DNA of 64,000 nucleotides from Streptomyces sp. ISL-87 (GCF_018614095.1 NZ_JAGGOY010000043.1:1-64000), one strand, 5' to 3'; shown: positions 39,680 through 48,963, numbered from the stretch's first letter. Notes: a model not told the origin generated them from the sequence alone. Program-made: numbers and translations.

Positions 39680-42667
39680 CTACGCCCCGTAGAACAGCTC
39701 GTCCACGACCGCCCGGGCCCGGCGGGTGATGCGCCGGTAGTCGTCCAGCATCTCGCCGACCGTGCCCTCCGCGTAGCCCAGGTAGCGGCCCACCGCGGCC
39801 AGTTCGCGTGCCTCGGACGGGAAGGTGTCCCCGGCGCGGCCGCGCACCAGCATGACGGCGTTGCGGACCCGCGTGGCGAGCACCCAGGCCTCGTCCAGGA
39901 TCTGCGCCTCCTCGGCCGGGATCAGCCCGGCCGCGTGGGCGGCGGCCAGGGCCTCGCGGGTCCGGGTGGTGCGCAGGCCCGGCTCCGCCCAGGCGTGCCG
40001 CATCTGCATCAGCTGGACGGTCCACTCGACGTCGCTGAGCCCGCCCCGGCCGAGTTTCGTGTGCAGGGTCGGGTCGGCGCCGCGCGGCAGCCGCTCCGAC
40101 TCCATACGGGCCTTGAGCCGGCGGATCTCCCTTACGGCGTCCTCACCGAGGCCCTCCATGGGGTAGCGCAGCGGGTCGATGAGGTCGATGAAGCGGCGGC
40201 CGAGGTCGATGTCGCCGGCGACCGGCTCGGCTCGCAGCAGGGCCTGGCTCTCCCAGGTCAGCGCCCAGCGCCGGTAGTAGGCGGCGTAGGAGGCGAGCGT
40301 ACGGGCGAGGGGGCCCGAGCGGCCTTCGGGCCGCAGGTCGGCGTCGATGAGCAGCGGCGGGTCGGTGGTGGGCAGTTGGAGCAGTCTGCGCATATCGGCG
40401 ATGACGGTCTGGGCGGCCTTCGCGGCCTCCTGTTCGTCGACGCCCTCGCGGGGTTCGTGGACGAAGAGGACGTCGGCGTCGGAGCCGTAGCCGAGCTCGT
40501 GCCCGCCGAAGCGGCCGACGCCGATGACCGCGAAGCGGGTGGGCAGGACGTCGCCCCAGTGGCCCTGGACGGCGGCGCGCAGGGCCCCGGCGATGGTGGC
40601 GGCGGTGAGGTCGGAGACGGCGTTGCCGACCCGGTCGACGAGGGCTCCGGGGTCCTCCTCGGCGGGGTTGTCCTCCGTGCCGTAGGAGCCGATGATGTCG
40701 GCCGCGGCGGTACGGAACAGCTCGCGGCGGCGGACTCCGCGGGCGGCGGCCACTCCGGCCTCGGCGCTCTCGGCGCGGCCCACGGCGGCGAGCACCTCCT
40801 GCTCCAGGGCCTCGTGCGTACGGGGCTGCAGGCCTTCGGGGTCGCCGAGCAGGGCCACGGCCTCGGGGGCGCGCATCAGCAGGTCGGGGGCGAGGCGCCC
40901 GGCGGACAGCACACGGGCCAGGTTCTCGGCGGCGGCGCCCTCGTCGCGGAGCAGGCGCAGGTACCAGGGTGTCTTGCCGAGGGCGTCGGAGACCTTGCGG
41001 AAGTTCAGCAGGCCGGCGTCCGGGTCGGCGGAGTCGGCGAACCAGCCGAGGAGGACCGGCAGCAGGGTGCGCTGGATGGCGGCCTTGCGGGTGACGCCGG
41101 AGGCGAGGGCCTCCAGGTGGCGCAGGGCCGCGGCCGGGTCGGCGTATCCGAGGGCTTCGAGGCGCTGGCCGGCGGCGCGCGGGGACAGCCGGGTCTCGCC
41201 GGGGGTGAGCTGGGCGACGGCGTCCAGGAGCGGCCGGTAGAAGAGCTTCTCGTGGAGGCGGCGGACCACGGAGGCGTGGCGGCGCCAGGCCTTGTTGAGT
41301 TCGGTGACGGGTTCGGTGCGCAGGCCCAGGGAGCGGCCCAGGCGGCGCAGGTCGGTCTCGTCCTCCGGGACGAGATGGGTGCGGCGCAGCCGGTAGAGCT
41401 GGATGCGGTGTTCCATGGCGCGCAGGAAGCGGTACGCGTCGTGCAGCTGGGCGGCGTCGGCGCGGCCGACGTAGCCGCCGGCGGCGAGCGCCTGCAGGGC
41501 GTCGAGGGTGGTCCTCGAGTGCAGGGTGGCGTCGCTTCGGCCGTGCACGAGCTGGAGCAGCTGGACGGCGAACTCGACGTCGCGCAGGCCGCCGGGGCCG
41601 AGTTTGAGCTCGCGGTCGACCTGGGCCGCGGGGATGTTGTCGACGACGCGGCGGCGCATCTTCTGGACGTCGGCGACGAAGTTCTCGCGCTCGGCGGCGT
41701 GCCAGACGAGGGGAGTTATGGCCTCGATGTACTCGGCGCCGAGTGCCCCGTCGCCGGCGACGGCGCGGGCCTTGAGCAGGGCCTGGAACTCCCAGGTCTT
41801 GGCCCAGCGCTGGTAGTAGGCGAGGTGGGAGGCGAGGGTCCGCACGAGCGGGCCGTTGCGGCCCTCGGGCCGGAGGTTCGCGTCGACGGGCCAGATGGTG
41901 CCCTCGACGGTGGTCTCGGAGCAGATCCGCATGAGGTGGGAGGCGAGCCGGGTGGCGGCCTGGAGCGCCTTGCCCTCGTCGGTGCCGTTGGGGGCGTCCC
42001 CTACGAAGATCACGTCGACGTCGGAGACGTAGTTCAGCTCGTTGCCGCCGCACTTGCCCATGGCGATGACGGCGAGCCGGCAGGCGGCCGCGTCGCCGGG
42101 GGCGGCGGCGGAGGCGATGCGCAGGGCCGCGCGCAGGGTGGCGGTGGCGAGGTCGGCGAGCTCGGCGGCGGTCTCGGCGACGTCGATGGTGCCGCAGACG
42201 TCGCGGGCCGCGATGGAGAGCAGGCAGCGGCGGTAGGAGACGCGCAGCGAGACGGGGTCGTGGGCGTCGGCCAGCCCCTGCTCGAACTCGGCGAGTCCGG
42301 GGTGCAGGTCGGCGGCCTCGTAGGTGACGAGGGTCTGCCAGTCGTGCGGGTGGCGGGCGAGGTGGTCGCCGAGGGCCTCGGAAGCGCCGAGTACGCCGAG
42401 CAGCCGGTCGCGCAGCGGCTTGGCGCTGACGAGGGTGTCGAGGAGCGGCGGGAGGTCCTCGGGGGTCTGCGCCTCGGCGAGGCGTACGAGCCCGAGCAGG
42501 GCCAGGTCGGGGTCGGCGGTCGCCCCGAGCGCGTCGAGCAGCACCGAATCGGTGCGTACGGCGGCCAGCACCTCGGCGTCGAGCAGCCGGGCGGCGGCCG
42601 AGGGGTCGGTGAAGCCGCTGCGGAGCAGCCGGATGAAGGTGCTGTTCCTGCGTCCCGGGACTGTCAT
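39680..42667 (-). CDS. glnE: Glutamine synthetase adenylyltransferase/deadenylase GlnE
   Basis: The 995-residue enzyme has two nucleotidyltransferase halves with the GGxExxxxSDxD signatures GGNELNYVSDVDVIFVGD (about residue 200) and GGHELGYGSDADVLFVHE (about 720), each followed by its helical GlnD-UR_UTase domain. It adenylylates and deadenylylates GSI according to nitrogen status. I chose ATG 42667 (TVPGRRNSTFIRLLRSGF) because GGGAGG precedes it and the first 32 residues of the longer frame are not family-like. glnE next to glnA2 is also the arrangement in mycobacteria. Confidence 0.95.
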   Translation of the reverse strand: MTVPGRRNSTFIRLLRSGFTDPSAAARLLDAEVLAAVRTDSVLLDALGATADPDLALLGLVRLAEAQTPEDLPPLLDTLVSAKPLRDRLLGVLGASEALGDHLARHPHDWQTLVTYEAADLHPGLAEFEQGLADAHDPVSLRVSYRRCLLSIAARDVCGTIDVAETAAELADLATATLRAALRIASAAAPGDAAACRLAVIAMGKCGGNELNYVSDVDVIFVGDAPNGTDEGKALQAATRLASHLMRICSETTVEGTIWPVDANLRPEGRNGPLVRTLASHLAYYQRWAKTWEFQALLKARAVAGDGALGAEYIEAITPLVWHAAERENFVADVQKMRRRVVDNIPAAQVDRELKLGPGGLRDVEFAVQLLQLVHGRSDATLHSRTTLDALQALAAGGYVGRADAAQLHDAYRFLRAMEHRIQLYRLRRTHLVPEDETDLRRLGRSLGLRTEPVTELNKAWRRHASVVRRLHEKLFYRPLLDAVAQLTPGETRLSPRAAGQRLEALGYADPAAALRHLEALASGVTRKAAIQRTLLPVLLGWFADSADPDAGLLNFRKVSDALGKTPWYLRLLRDEGAAAENLARVLSAGRLAPDLLMRAPEAVALLGDPEGLQPRTHEALEQEVLAAVGRAESAEAGVAAARGVRRRELFRTAAADIIGSYGTEDNPAEEDPGALVDRVGNAVSDLTAATIAGALRAAVQGHWGDVLPTRFAVIGVGRFGGHELGYGSDADVLFVHEPREGVDEQEAAKAAQTVIADMRRLLQLPTTDPPLLIDADLRPEGRSGPLARTLASYAAYYRRWALTWESQALLRAEPVAGDIDLGRRFIDLIDPLRYPMEGLGEDAVREIRRLKARMESERLPRGADPTLHTKLGRGGLSDVEWTVQLMQMRHAWAEPGLRTTRTREALAAAHAAGLIPAEEAQILDEAWVLATRVRNAVMLVRGRAGDTFPSEARELAAVGRYLGYAEGTVGEMLDDYRRITRRARAVVDELFYGA

Positions 42668-42926
42668 CCCGCCGCCTCCCGCGTCCGTCGCTGCCAGAGG
42701 CGTGGCCTGCCCTGACATGCCTGGGGCGAGCCTAGGCCATCCTTTTCGGATCGTGTCGGGCACTCGGATCCGGGGTGTGGCCGGGGTGGCGCACGCCTCA
42801 CCTGAGGGAGGGGGTTTTCGACCGAACCCCCACGTACCATGGGGCGACTTATTGGACTATCGGAAGAGTTGGGGGCCTTTCGATCTTGTGGGGCATCTCC
42901 CCGCCTGACCGGCCCGGAGGAGCCCC

Positions 42927-45254
42927 ATGCCGCCCGCACGCCCCCACGCGCACCCCACGGACCTCATCGGCACCACGGGCCACTCCTCCCCCACGGGGAT
43001 CCAGTCCCCGCGCCCGGCCGCACCTCGCCGCCCGGCGGAGCCCGAGCCCCACGCCGCGCCCGGGACCCCGGCGGAGCCCGAGCCCCACGCCGCGCCCGGG
43101 ACCCCGGCGGAGCACGAGCCCCACGCCGCATCCGGGACCCCGGCGGAGTACAGGGCGTCCTTCCGCCACGCCCACCCCCGCTGGAACAGGGTTGTCAAGG
43201 TCGTCGCGTTCTGCGCGGCCACCGCCGCCGGGAGCATGCTCATACTCCGGGGGAACGAGGCCCTCGCCGCCCTCGCTTCCCCCGACGCCCCCGACGGCAG
43301 AGCCGTCGCCGCGGCGACCGCCGACGCCCCGGACCCCGGCCGCGTGCTCCAGATCGTCGCGCACCCCGATGACGACCTCTATTTCATGAACCCGGACCTG
43401 CGGTACTCCATATCCGCCGGCCACCCGGTGACCTCGGTCTACCTCACCTCCGGCGAAGCGGACGGCGTCAACGCCGGCGCAGCCAGGAAGGCCTCCACGC
43501 GGCCGGACAAGCCCGCGTACGCCGAGGCCCGCCAGAACGGCATCCGGGCCGCCTACGCCCAGATGGCCACCGGCAACCGCAGCAGCGCCTGGAAGCGCAC
43601 CGTCATCCCGACCGAGGGCGGCGGCCAGGCCGAGCTCGACGTCCTCGTCGCCAGGCCCGCGGTCAACCTCGTCTGGCTCCAGATGCGCGAGGCGGGCAGC
43701 GTCTCCGCCGAACGCCCCGACAGCCTGCACGGCCTGTGGGACGGCAAGGTGGCCCGCCTGGAGTCGGCGCTCTCCTCCGGCACCCCGGTCAGGCAGCAGT
43801 ACGCGTACACCAAGGACGAGGTCGTCCAGACCCTCATCGGTGTCCTGGAGCGGTACAGGCCCACCACCGTCCGCGCCCAGGACCCGACCCCCGGCCGGAA
43901 CCCCGGGACCAAGCGGTACACCGACCACCAGGACCACCTCTACGGCGCCCGCTTCGTGCAGGTCGCCCTCGCCGCGTACGCGAGCGACGTCAAGGACCGC
44001 CCGCACTTCTCGGTGCAGAACTACCTCGGCTACTTCAACGGCCTGCTCCCCAGCGCCCTCGACCCGGACGAGGCCCAGGCGAAGCTGGACATCCTGAACA
44101 CGTACGCCTGGCTCGACCGGCAGAACCACTGCGGCAGCGAAGCCGGCTGCGGCGACCTCAAGGTGGCCGACCACCCTTCGGGCAACAAGTGGACCCAGTC
44201 CATCAATTACGCCCGCGGCGCCAGCACCTCCTGGCTGACCTCCGACAACGAGCACGGGCTGTGGGCCTTCAAGGTGCTCGACGGCCAGGTCGCCGTCTGG
44301 CACCGGGCCGGTCTGATCGGCCGCTGGAGCGGGCCGCGCCTCCTCCCGGGCACCGGCATGGACCCGGGCATCTCCACCGTCACCCTGCCCGGCGGCCGGA
44401 TCGCCGCCTTCGGTACCCGTACCTCCATCGGCGCCGCGCCCGCGGACTACCGGCGCGAGGTCGTCTACGCCGTCCAGCAGGCCCCCGGCTCCGAGGAGTT
44501 CGGGGACTGGCAGTCGCTGGGCACGCCGGAGACCGCCGACGAGAACTGGACCTCCGACATCAGCGCCCCCGCCGTGTCCGTCGACGGTGCCGGCCGCCTG
44601 GCGGCATACGTCCGCGACGGCGCGTACACCCTGCGCGGCCGCGTGCAGCTCGCGGACGGCAGCTGGGGCCCCTGGGAGCGGTACGGCGGCGCCGATCTGC
44701 ACGGCACCCCGGCCACGGCCACCGACGGCGCCGGGCGGCGCATGGTGTTCGCGAGCACCACCACGACGGTGCTGGGCTGGGTGCAGCCGGAGCCGGGCGC
44801 CCCGCTGGGCCCGGCCACCGACACCGGGCTGTCCGACACCACGATCCCGCTCACCGCGCAGGGCCGTGACGGCGGCGTGCGGCTGTGGTACCGCAAGCCG
44901 GGCTCGGGCGACGTCCGTACTGCCCTGGTGACGGATGACGACGGGCTGAGGGTGAGCGACCTCACAGACCTCGGCGGGCTCCGGGGATTCGGCTCGGTGA
45001 CGGCGAGCGGGCATGTGCTCGCGGGGCGTTCGGCGGGCGGGCAGCTGGGGTCCGACCTCGGCTGGGGCCGGCCGTGGGAGCGCTCGCCGCTGATGTTCGT
45101 CGACTCCCCCTCCAGCACGATGACCGGCGCGAACATGGTCAGCCTGGCGGTCGTGGGCCTCGACGCACGGCTGTACGTGACCTCCTGCGCGGACGAACCG
45201 GAGGCGCACCTGGCGCCGTGGCAGCCGGTGGGCCCGCGCAACGGGGCGCCGTAG
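42927..45254 (+). CDS. PIG-L family deacetylase with C-terminal beta-propeller-like region (copy 1)
   Basis: The 775-residue protein has an N-terminal tail with three in-frame 12-residue repeats (EPEPHAAPGTPA), then one membrane segment (VVAFCAATAAGSMLILRG) and a PIG-L/LmbE domain: IVAHPDDDLYFMNPDL (zinc motif AHPDD) and YTDHQDHLYGARF (second zinc site). From about residue 430 come repeats of the GDWQSLGTP/AAYVRDGAYTLRGRVQ type, resembling lectin-like propeller blades. PIG-L enzymes remove N-acetyl groups from GlcNAc-containing substrates. Here an extracellular, membrane-tethered sugar deacetylase is likely. GGAGGAG precedes the ATG. A paralogue follows directly. Confidence 0.88.
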   Translation: MPPARPHAHPTDLIGTTGHSSPTGIQSPRPAAPRRPAEPEPHAAPGTPAEPEPHAAPGTPAEHEPHAASGTPAEYRASFRHAHPRWNRVVKVVAFCAATAAGSMLILRGNEALAALASPDAPDGRAVAAATADAPDPGRVLQIVAHPDDDLYFMNPDLRYSISAGHPVTSVYLTSGEADGVNAGAARKASTRPDKPAYAEARQNGIRAAYAQMATGNRSSAWKRTVIPTEGGGQAELDVLVARPAVNLVWLQMREAGSVSAERPDSLHGLWDGKVARLESALSSGTPVRQQYAYTKDEVVQTLIGVLERYRPTTVRAQDPTPGRNPGTKRYTDHQDHLYGARFVQVALAAYASDVKDRPHFSVQNYLGYFNGLLPSALDPDEAQAKLDILNTYAWLDRQNHCGSEAGCGDLKVADHPSGNKWTQSINYARGASTSWLTSDNEHGLWAFKVLDGQVAVWHRAGLIGRWSGPRLLPGTGMDPGISTVTLPGGRIAAFGTRTSIGAAPADYRREVVYAVQQAPGSEEFGDWQSLGTPETADENWTSDISAPAVSVDGAGRLAAYVRDGAYTLRGRVQLADGSWGPWERYGGADLHGTPATATDGAGRRMVFASTTTTVLGWVQPEPGAPLGPATDTGLSDTTIPLTAQGRDGGVRLWYRKPGSGDVRTALVTDDDGLRVSDLTDLGGLRGFGSVTASGHVLAGRSAGGQLGSDLGWGRPWERSPLMFVDSPSSTMTGANMVSLAVVGLDARLYVTSCADEPEAHLAPWQPVGPRNGAP
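43034..43148 (+). repeat. Three 36-bp in-frame tandem repeats
   Basis: Units start at 43034, 43070 and 43106, with a partial fourth at 43142-43148. Each encodes twelve residues (AEPEPHAAPGTP, with H and S variants). The length is a multiple of three, so copy changes would only lengthen or shorten the cytoplasmic tail. Confidence 0.95.
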
Positions 45255-45503
45255 AAATCCTGCCCAATACGGCAATTGGGTATAAGTCAGCCAACACCCC
45301 ACACCCGGGCGTCGTTTGGCCGAAACAGACCAGGATCTCCGGCTGTTTCCCATGCGTACACCTGAATCAAAACTCCACACGAGATCATCACATCCGGTCG
45401 TTTCCGGAAGCAGCGGAGTCATCGGGGAACCGGTGAAACCAAGTTCCCCGTATTGGCCTCTCTCTGACTGCCCAGCGGTTTCCCCCGCCCGGAACGAACC
45501 CGG

Positions 45504-47582
45504 ATGCGTGACCTGATGCCCGTCGCCCGTCGCCATGTCCTCGCGGCCCTGATGACCGTGCTCACCGCCGGCACCACCGGTGTGGTCGCCGTCGCCTCCG
45601 GACAGCAGACCGCCGCCGAGGCCTCCGGGGGGAAGGACCCGGTCGCCGCCGGCCCCGCCAGCACGACGGCCGGATCGATCGTGCAGATCGTCGCCCACCC
45701 GGACGACGACCTGTTCTTCATGAACCCGGACCTCAGCCGGTCCCTCGCGGCCGGCACCCGGCTCACCACCACCTACCTCACCTCCGGCGAGTCCGACGGC
45801 CGCAACGAGGCCCGCGGCGCCACCGCCAAGGACCCGGTCCAGCCCGCCGACCGCACCCACTACGCGGAGGCCCGGCAGAACGGCATACGCGCCGCCTACG
45901 CCCAGATGGCCACCGGCGACCGCACCAGCGTGTGGAAGCGCACGGTCATACCCGCCGTCGGCGGCGCTCACGCCGAGCTCGACGTCCTCGTCGCCAAGCC
46001 CGAGATCAACCTGGTCTTCCTCCAGCTGCGCGAGGCCCGCAGCCCGTCCGGGGACAACCCCGAGAGCCTGCACGGCCTGTGGAACGGCAGGATCCCCGCG
46101 CTGGGCGCGCTGCTGACCGCCGGAACCCCGGTCAAGCAGGAGTACACGTACACCAAGGACCAGCTGACAGAGGCGATAGCCGGGATCCTGGAGCGGTACA
46201 AGCCGACGACGATACGGATGCAGGACCCGACGCCGGGCCGGTACGAGGACACCGGCAAGTACACCGACCACCAGGACCACATGTACGGCGCCCGCTTCGT
46301 ACAGGCCGCCACCGCGCGCTACGCCCTGGTCAAGGACCGCCCGCGGTTCTCGGCGCAGAGCTACCTCGGCTACCACAACGGCACCCTCCCCCACGCCCTG
46401 GACCCGGAGTCGGTCGAGGCGAAGGTCGGCTTCCTGAAGACGTACGCCTGGCTGGACCACGAGAACTACTGCGGCAGCCCCTCGGGCTGCGGCGACCGCA
46501 AGGTGGCGGGCAGCCCCACCGGGCGCAACTGGGCCCAGTCCCTGCGCTACGCCCGCGCCGACAGCACCTCCTGGCTGGCGGAGGGCGCGGCCGGGCGGCT
46601 TTGGGCGTTCGCCGCCGTGGACGGGCAGATGGGCGTCTGGGAGCGCGAGCGGGACCGGTGGACCGGCCCGGCCCTGCTGCCCGGCACGGGCATCGACCCG
46701 GGCGCGACCACCGCCCGCTTCCCCGACGGCCGCCTCGCGGTGCTGGCCACCCGTACCGTCTTCGGCAACCGGGGGCAGGACTACCGGCGCGAGGTCGTGT
46801 ACGCCGTCCAGTCCGCGCCCGGCGGGCCCTTCGGGGAGTGGCGGTCGCTCGGCACCCCCGAGCGGGAGGACGAGCACAGCACCTCCGCGATCAGCGGGCC
46901 CTCGGCGGCGGTGGACGCGGACGGCCGGATGACCGTCTACGTCCGCGACGCCCGCCGCACCCTGCGCGCCCGCGTCCAGCAGCCGGACGGCACGTTCACC
47001 GACTGGCAGCGGCTCGGGGGCTGGGAGCTGCAGAGCGACCCGGCGACGGTGGTCGACTCCGCCGGGCGGCGCCACGTGTACGTCAGCAACACCAGGTCGG
47101 TCCTGGCGTGGATCCAGGCCACCCCGGGCGCGCCGGTGCAGGGCCCCTTCCCGACGCACCTCCCGGCGACCACGGTCCCCCTCACGGCCGCCCGCGACGG
47201 CGAGGGGATCCGGCTCTACTTCCGGCGCCCCGACTCGGGGGTGGTGCGCAGCGCCCTGGTCACGGCGGGTTCCGGCAAGCCGTCGGTCTCCCGGATCAAC
47301 GAGTCGGGCGGCCGGGCCGGCTACGGCGCGGTCAGCGTCGCCGGGCGGCTGCTCACGGGCCGCGCGGACACCGGCACGGTGGGCACGACGACCCTGGGCG
47401 GGCCGCCCGCGTGGACACAGTCCCAGATGCTCTACGCGGGTGCCCCCTCCGCCGTCCTCGACCCGGCGGGCGTCACCACGACCGCGGTGCTCGGCCTGGA
47501 CGCCGAACTCCACGTCAGCACCACCCCGCCCGCCAGCACCGCCCACGCCACCTGGCACCGCGCGGTGCCCCGGCGGCCCTAG
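45504..47582 (+). CDS. PIG-L family deacetylase (copy 2), secreted
   Basis: The 692 residues align along nearly the whole length with copy 1: IVAHPDDDLFFMNPDL, YAEARQNGIRAAYAQMATG, YTDHQDHMYGARF and the same propeller-like C-terminal repeats. It instead has an ordinary signal peptide (RRHVLAALMTVLTAGTTGVVAVASG), so it is probably released rather than membrane-tethered. The two Cys of YCGSPSGCGD are shared with HCGSEAGCGD of copy 1. The genes are 249 bp apart and likely arose by tandem duplication. An in-frame ATG at 45516 is an alternative start. Confidence 0.88.
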   Translation: MRDLMPVARRHVLAALMTVLTAGTTGVVAVASGQQTAAEASGGKDPVAAGPASTTAGSIVQIVAHPDDDLFFMNPDLSRSLAAGTRLTTTYLTSGESDGRNEARGATAKDPVQPADRTHYAEARQNGIRAAYAQMATGDRTSVWKRTVIPAVGGAHAELDVLVAKPEINLVFLQLREARSPSGDNPESLHGLWNGRIPALGALLTAGTPVKQEYTYTKDQLTEAIAGILERYKPTTIRMQDPTPGRYEDTGKYTDHQDHMYGARFVQAATARYALVKDRPRFSAQSYLGYHNGTLPHALDPESVEAKVGFLKTYAWLDHENYCGSPSGCGDRKVAGSPTGRNWAQSLRYARADSTSWLAEGAAGRLWAFAAVDGQMGVWERERDRWTGPALLPGTGIDPGATTARFPDGRLAVLATRTVFGNRGQDYRREVVYAVQSAPGGPFGEWRSLGTPEREDEHSTSAISGPSAAVDADGRMTVYVRDARRTLRARVQQPDGTFTDWQRLGGWELQSDPATVVDSAGRRHVYVSNTRSVLAWIQATPGAPVQGPFPTHLPATTVPLTAARDGEGIRLYFRRPDSGVVRSALVTAGSGKPSVSRINESGGRAGYGAVSVAGRLLTGRADTGTVGTTTLGGPPAWTQSQMLYAGAPSAVLDPAGVTTTAVLGLDAELHVSTTPPASTAHATWHRAVPRRP

Positions 47583-47583
47583 C

Positions 47584-47696
47584 CCCTGGCCCTGGCCCTG
47601 GCCCTGGCCGGCGCCCTGACCCTGGCCGGCGCCCTAGCCCTAGCCCTGGCCCTAGCCCTAGCCCTGGCCCTGACCCCTGCCCTGGCCCTTACCCGC
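47584..47696. repeat. Hexamer minisatellite (CCCTGG/CCCTAG) spanning a stop codon
   Basis: The region after the PIG-L stop is made of about 17 hexamer-like units, mostly CCCTGG with CCCTAG and CCCTGA variants and two GCCGGCG-type interruptions. On the minus strand the array encodes the GQ/GR dipeptide tail of the membrane protein gene, and one CCCTAG variant supplies its stop TAG (47658-47660). Confidence 0.9.
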
Positions 47697-48524
47697 CTTC
47701 GCCCGCCACGGGCGCCCTCCCGCGTACACGACGAGGAGACCACCGAGCAGCAGGCCGACCGGCCACCAGACGTTCTCGTCGCCTTCCGTGGGCGAGTGCA
47801 GGTTCGCCGCTTCGTCCACCTGGGCCTTGTAGAGGATGGCGCCGTACTCCTTGCTCATCGCGCTGTCCGGCGGCACCGGCCAGCGCGGTGAATCCGCCGC
47901 GACGGCAGGCGATTCGGATCCGGGGAACGACACGAACGCCACCGGCAGATACAGGATTCCCACGCTCAGCGCGGCAACGCCGGCCCGCAGGAGCGAGGCC
48001 TTTCCCACGACCAGCCCGCGCACGATCGTGCTGAACGTATTGGCGCGCCGCAGCGCCGCCGTCGCGAACTGTTCGCTGTACTCGGGCGCCGGGGATTCGC
48101 GGGACTGCCGGGTGATGTGGGCCCGGTAGGCCGTCGAGAGCGCGATGGCGAGGCAGAGGAAGATGGGGGCGAGCACCCCACGCCAGGGCAGCGCGCGCGA
48201 CGACACGCTGAAGGAGATGCTCAGCACTCCGGCGTAGATCGTGGCCACCGCCGCAGCGGCCTTCTGCACCGCGTCCGCCCCGGCCTGGGCCCGCTCCAGG
48301 GATCCGTCCGAGAGCTTCAGCAGCGACGAGTAGAACGTCTGGGCGTTGGCGAGGTCTGCCGCGTAGGCGGCCTCGACCTTGGTCATGCCGTGGTGCAGCC
48401 GGGCCTGGTGGTAGGCGATGCGGGCTTCGAAGAGCGCCTTGGTCGCCTCCCCCTCGTCCATCGCCCGGGGGAGCGGCGGCCACCCGTCGGGATCCGGCTC
48501 CGGCTCCGGCGCTGCTGACGTCAT
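47658..48524 (-). CDS. Two-helix membrane protein with repeat-encoded tail (unknown)
   Basis: The 288-residue protein begins with an acidic Pro-rich stretch. A helical region (ALFEARIAYHQARLHHGMTK, about 31-50) comes next, then three or four hydrophobic segments (WRGVLAPIFLCLAIALSTAY, AGVAALSVGILYLPVAFVSF, WWPVGLLLGGLLVVYAGGRP). It ends GKGQGRGQGQG, encoded by the hexamer array. AAGGAG lies five bases before the ATG at 48524, which overlaps the upstream gene by 4 bp. I do not recognise a family. The first helical part could be a coiled coil. Confidence 0.7.
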   Translation of the reverse strand: MTSAAPEPEPDPDGWPPLPRAMDEGEATKALFEARIAYHQARLHHGMTKVEAAYAADLANAQTFYSSLLKLSDGSLERAQAGADAVQKAAAAVATIYAGVLSISFSVSSRALPWRGVLAPIFLCLAIALSTAYRAHITRQSRESPAPEYSEQFATAALRRANTFSTIVRGLVVGKASLLRAGVAALSVGILYLPVAFVSFPGSESPAVAADSPRWPVPPDSAMSKEYGAILYKAQVDEAANLHSPTEGDENVWWPVGLLLGGLLVVYAGGRPWRAKAGKGQGRGQGQG

Positions 48525-48898
48525 GGCTTCTCCTTGACCGCCGCCTTCTTCACGGCCGCCTTCTTGCCCGCCTCGGCCGACTTCTTGACCGCCTTCTTGG
48601 CCGCCTTGGCCGTCTTCTTGACCGCCGTCCTCTCCCCAGCCGTCCTCTCCCCAGCCGTCTTCTCCCCAGCCGTCTTCTCCCCAGCCGTCCTCTTGACCGC
48701 GGCTTTCTCCGCCAGCAATTCGGAGGCCAGGCGGAGAGCGGCCGGCGTGACGATGATTTCCTCTTCGACGACGATGGGTGCGCCGCCCGAGGTGTGTGCG
48801 TCGCCCTTGTTGTGAATCCACACCCGCTTGCCCTCGATGAGGAGCTGGACGAATTCACTGTCCGGAAAGTCGCCCGGCTCGAAGGCGCACCATTTCAT
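48521..48898 (-). CDS. Small protein with histone-like Lys/Ala tail
   Basis: The 125-residue protein has a folded-looking first 65 residues (FVQLLIEGKRVWIHNKGDAH, then IVVEEEIIVTPAALRLASEL). A basic tail follows, with four AGE(K/R)T units and KKTAKAAKKAVKKSAEAGKK, like the C-terminal arms of eukaryotic H1 or mycobacterial HupB. A role in binding nucleic acid or a polyanion is possible. Its stop overlaps the start of the membrane-protein gene (ATGA), so the two are co-expressed. Confidence 0.7.
   Translation of the reverse strand: MKWCAFEPGDFPDSEFVQLLIEGKRVWIHNKGDAHTSGGAPIVVEEEIIVTPAALRLASELLAEKAAVKRTAGEKTAGEKTAGERTAGERTAVKKTAKAAKKAVKKSAEAGKKAAVKKAAVKEKP
48627..48686 (-). repeat. Four 15-bp in-frame tandem repeats
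   Basis: Units at 48627, 48642, 48657 and 48672 encode AGERT, AGERT, AGEKT and AGEKT in the basic tail of the small protein. The 15-bp period keeps the frame. Confidence 0.95.
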
Positions 48899-48963
48899 AC
48901 GGCGAGCTTCCGGGCCGGGCCCGGAACCCGCAAGCGCACCGCTGCCAAGCGGGGGAACGACAG

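Noticed and set aside
42849..47558. 1569-codon open frame on the minus strand opposite the PIG-L genes
   Set aside because: Antisense shadow. The plus-strand genes carry intact AHPDD and DHQDH motifs and normal starts.
42927..47582. Tandem PIG-L genes as an assembly duplication
   Set aside because: The two copies are diverged throughout and have different N-termini, so both are genuine.
47584..47696. Telomere-like or replication-origin repeat
   Set aside because: CCCTGG/CCCTAG hexamers resemble telomeric motifs superficially, but Streptomyces ends are palindromic hairpin clusters and this array sits inside a gene end.
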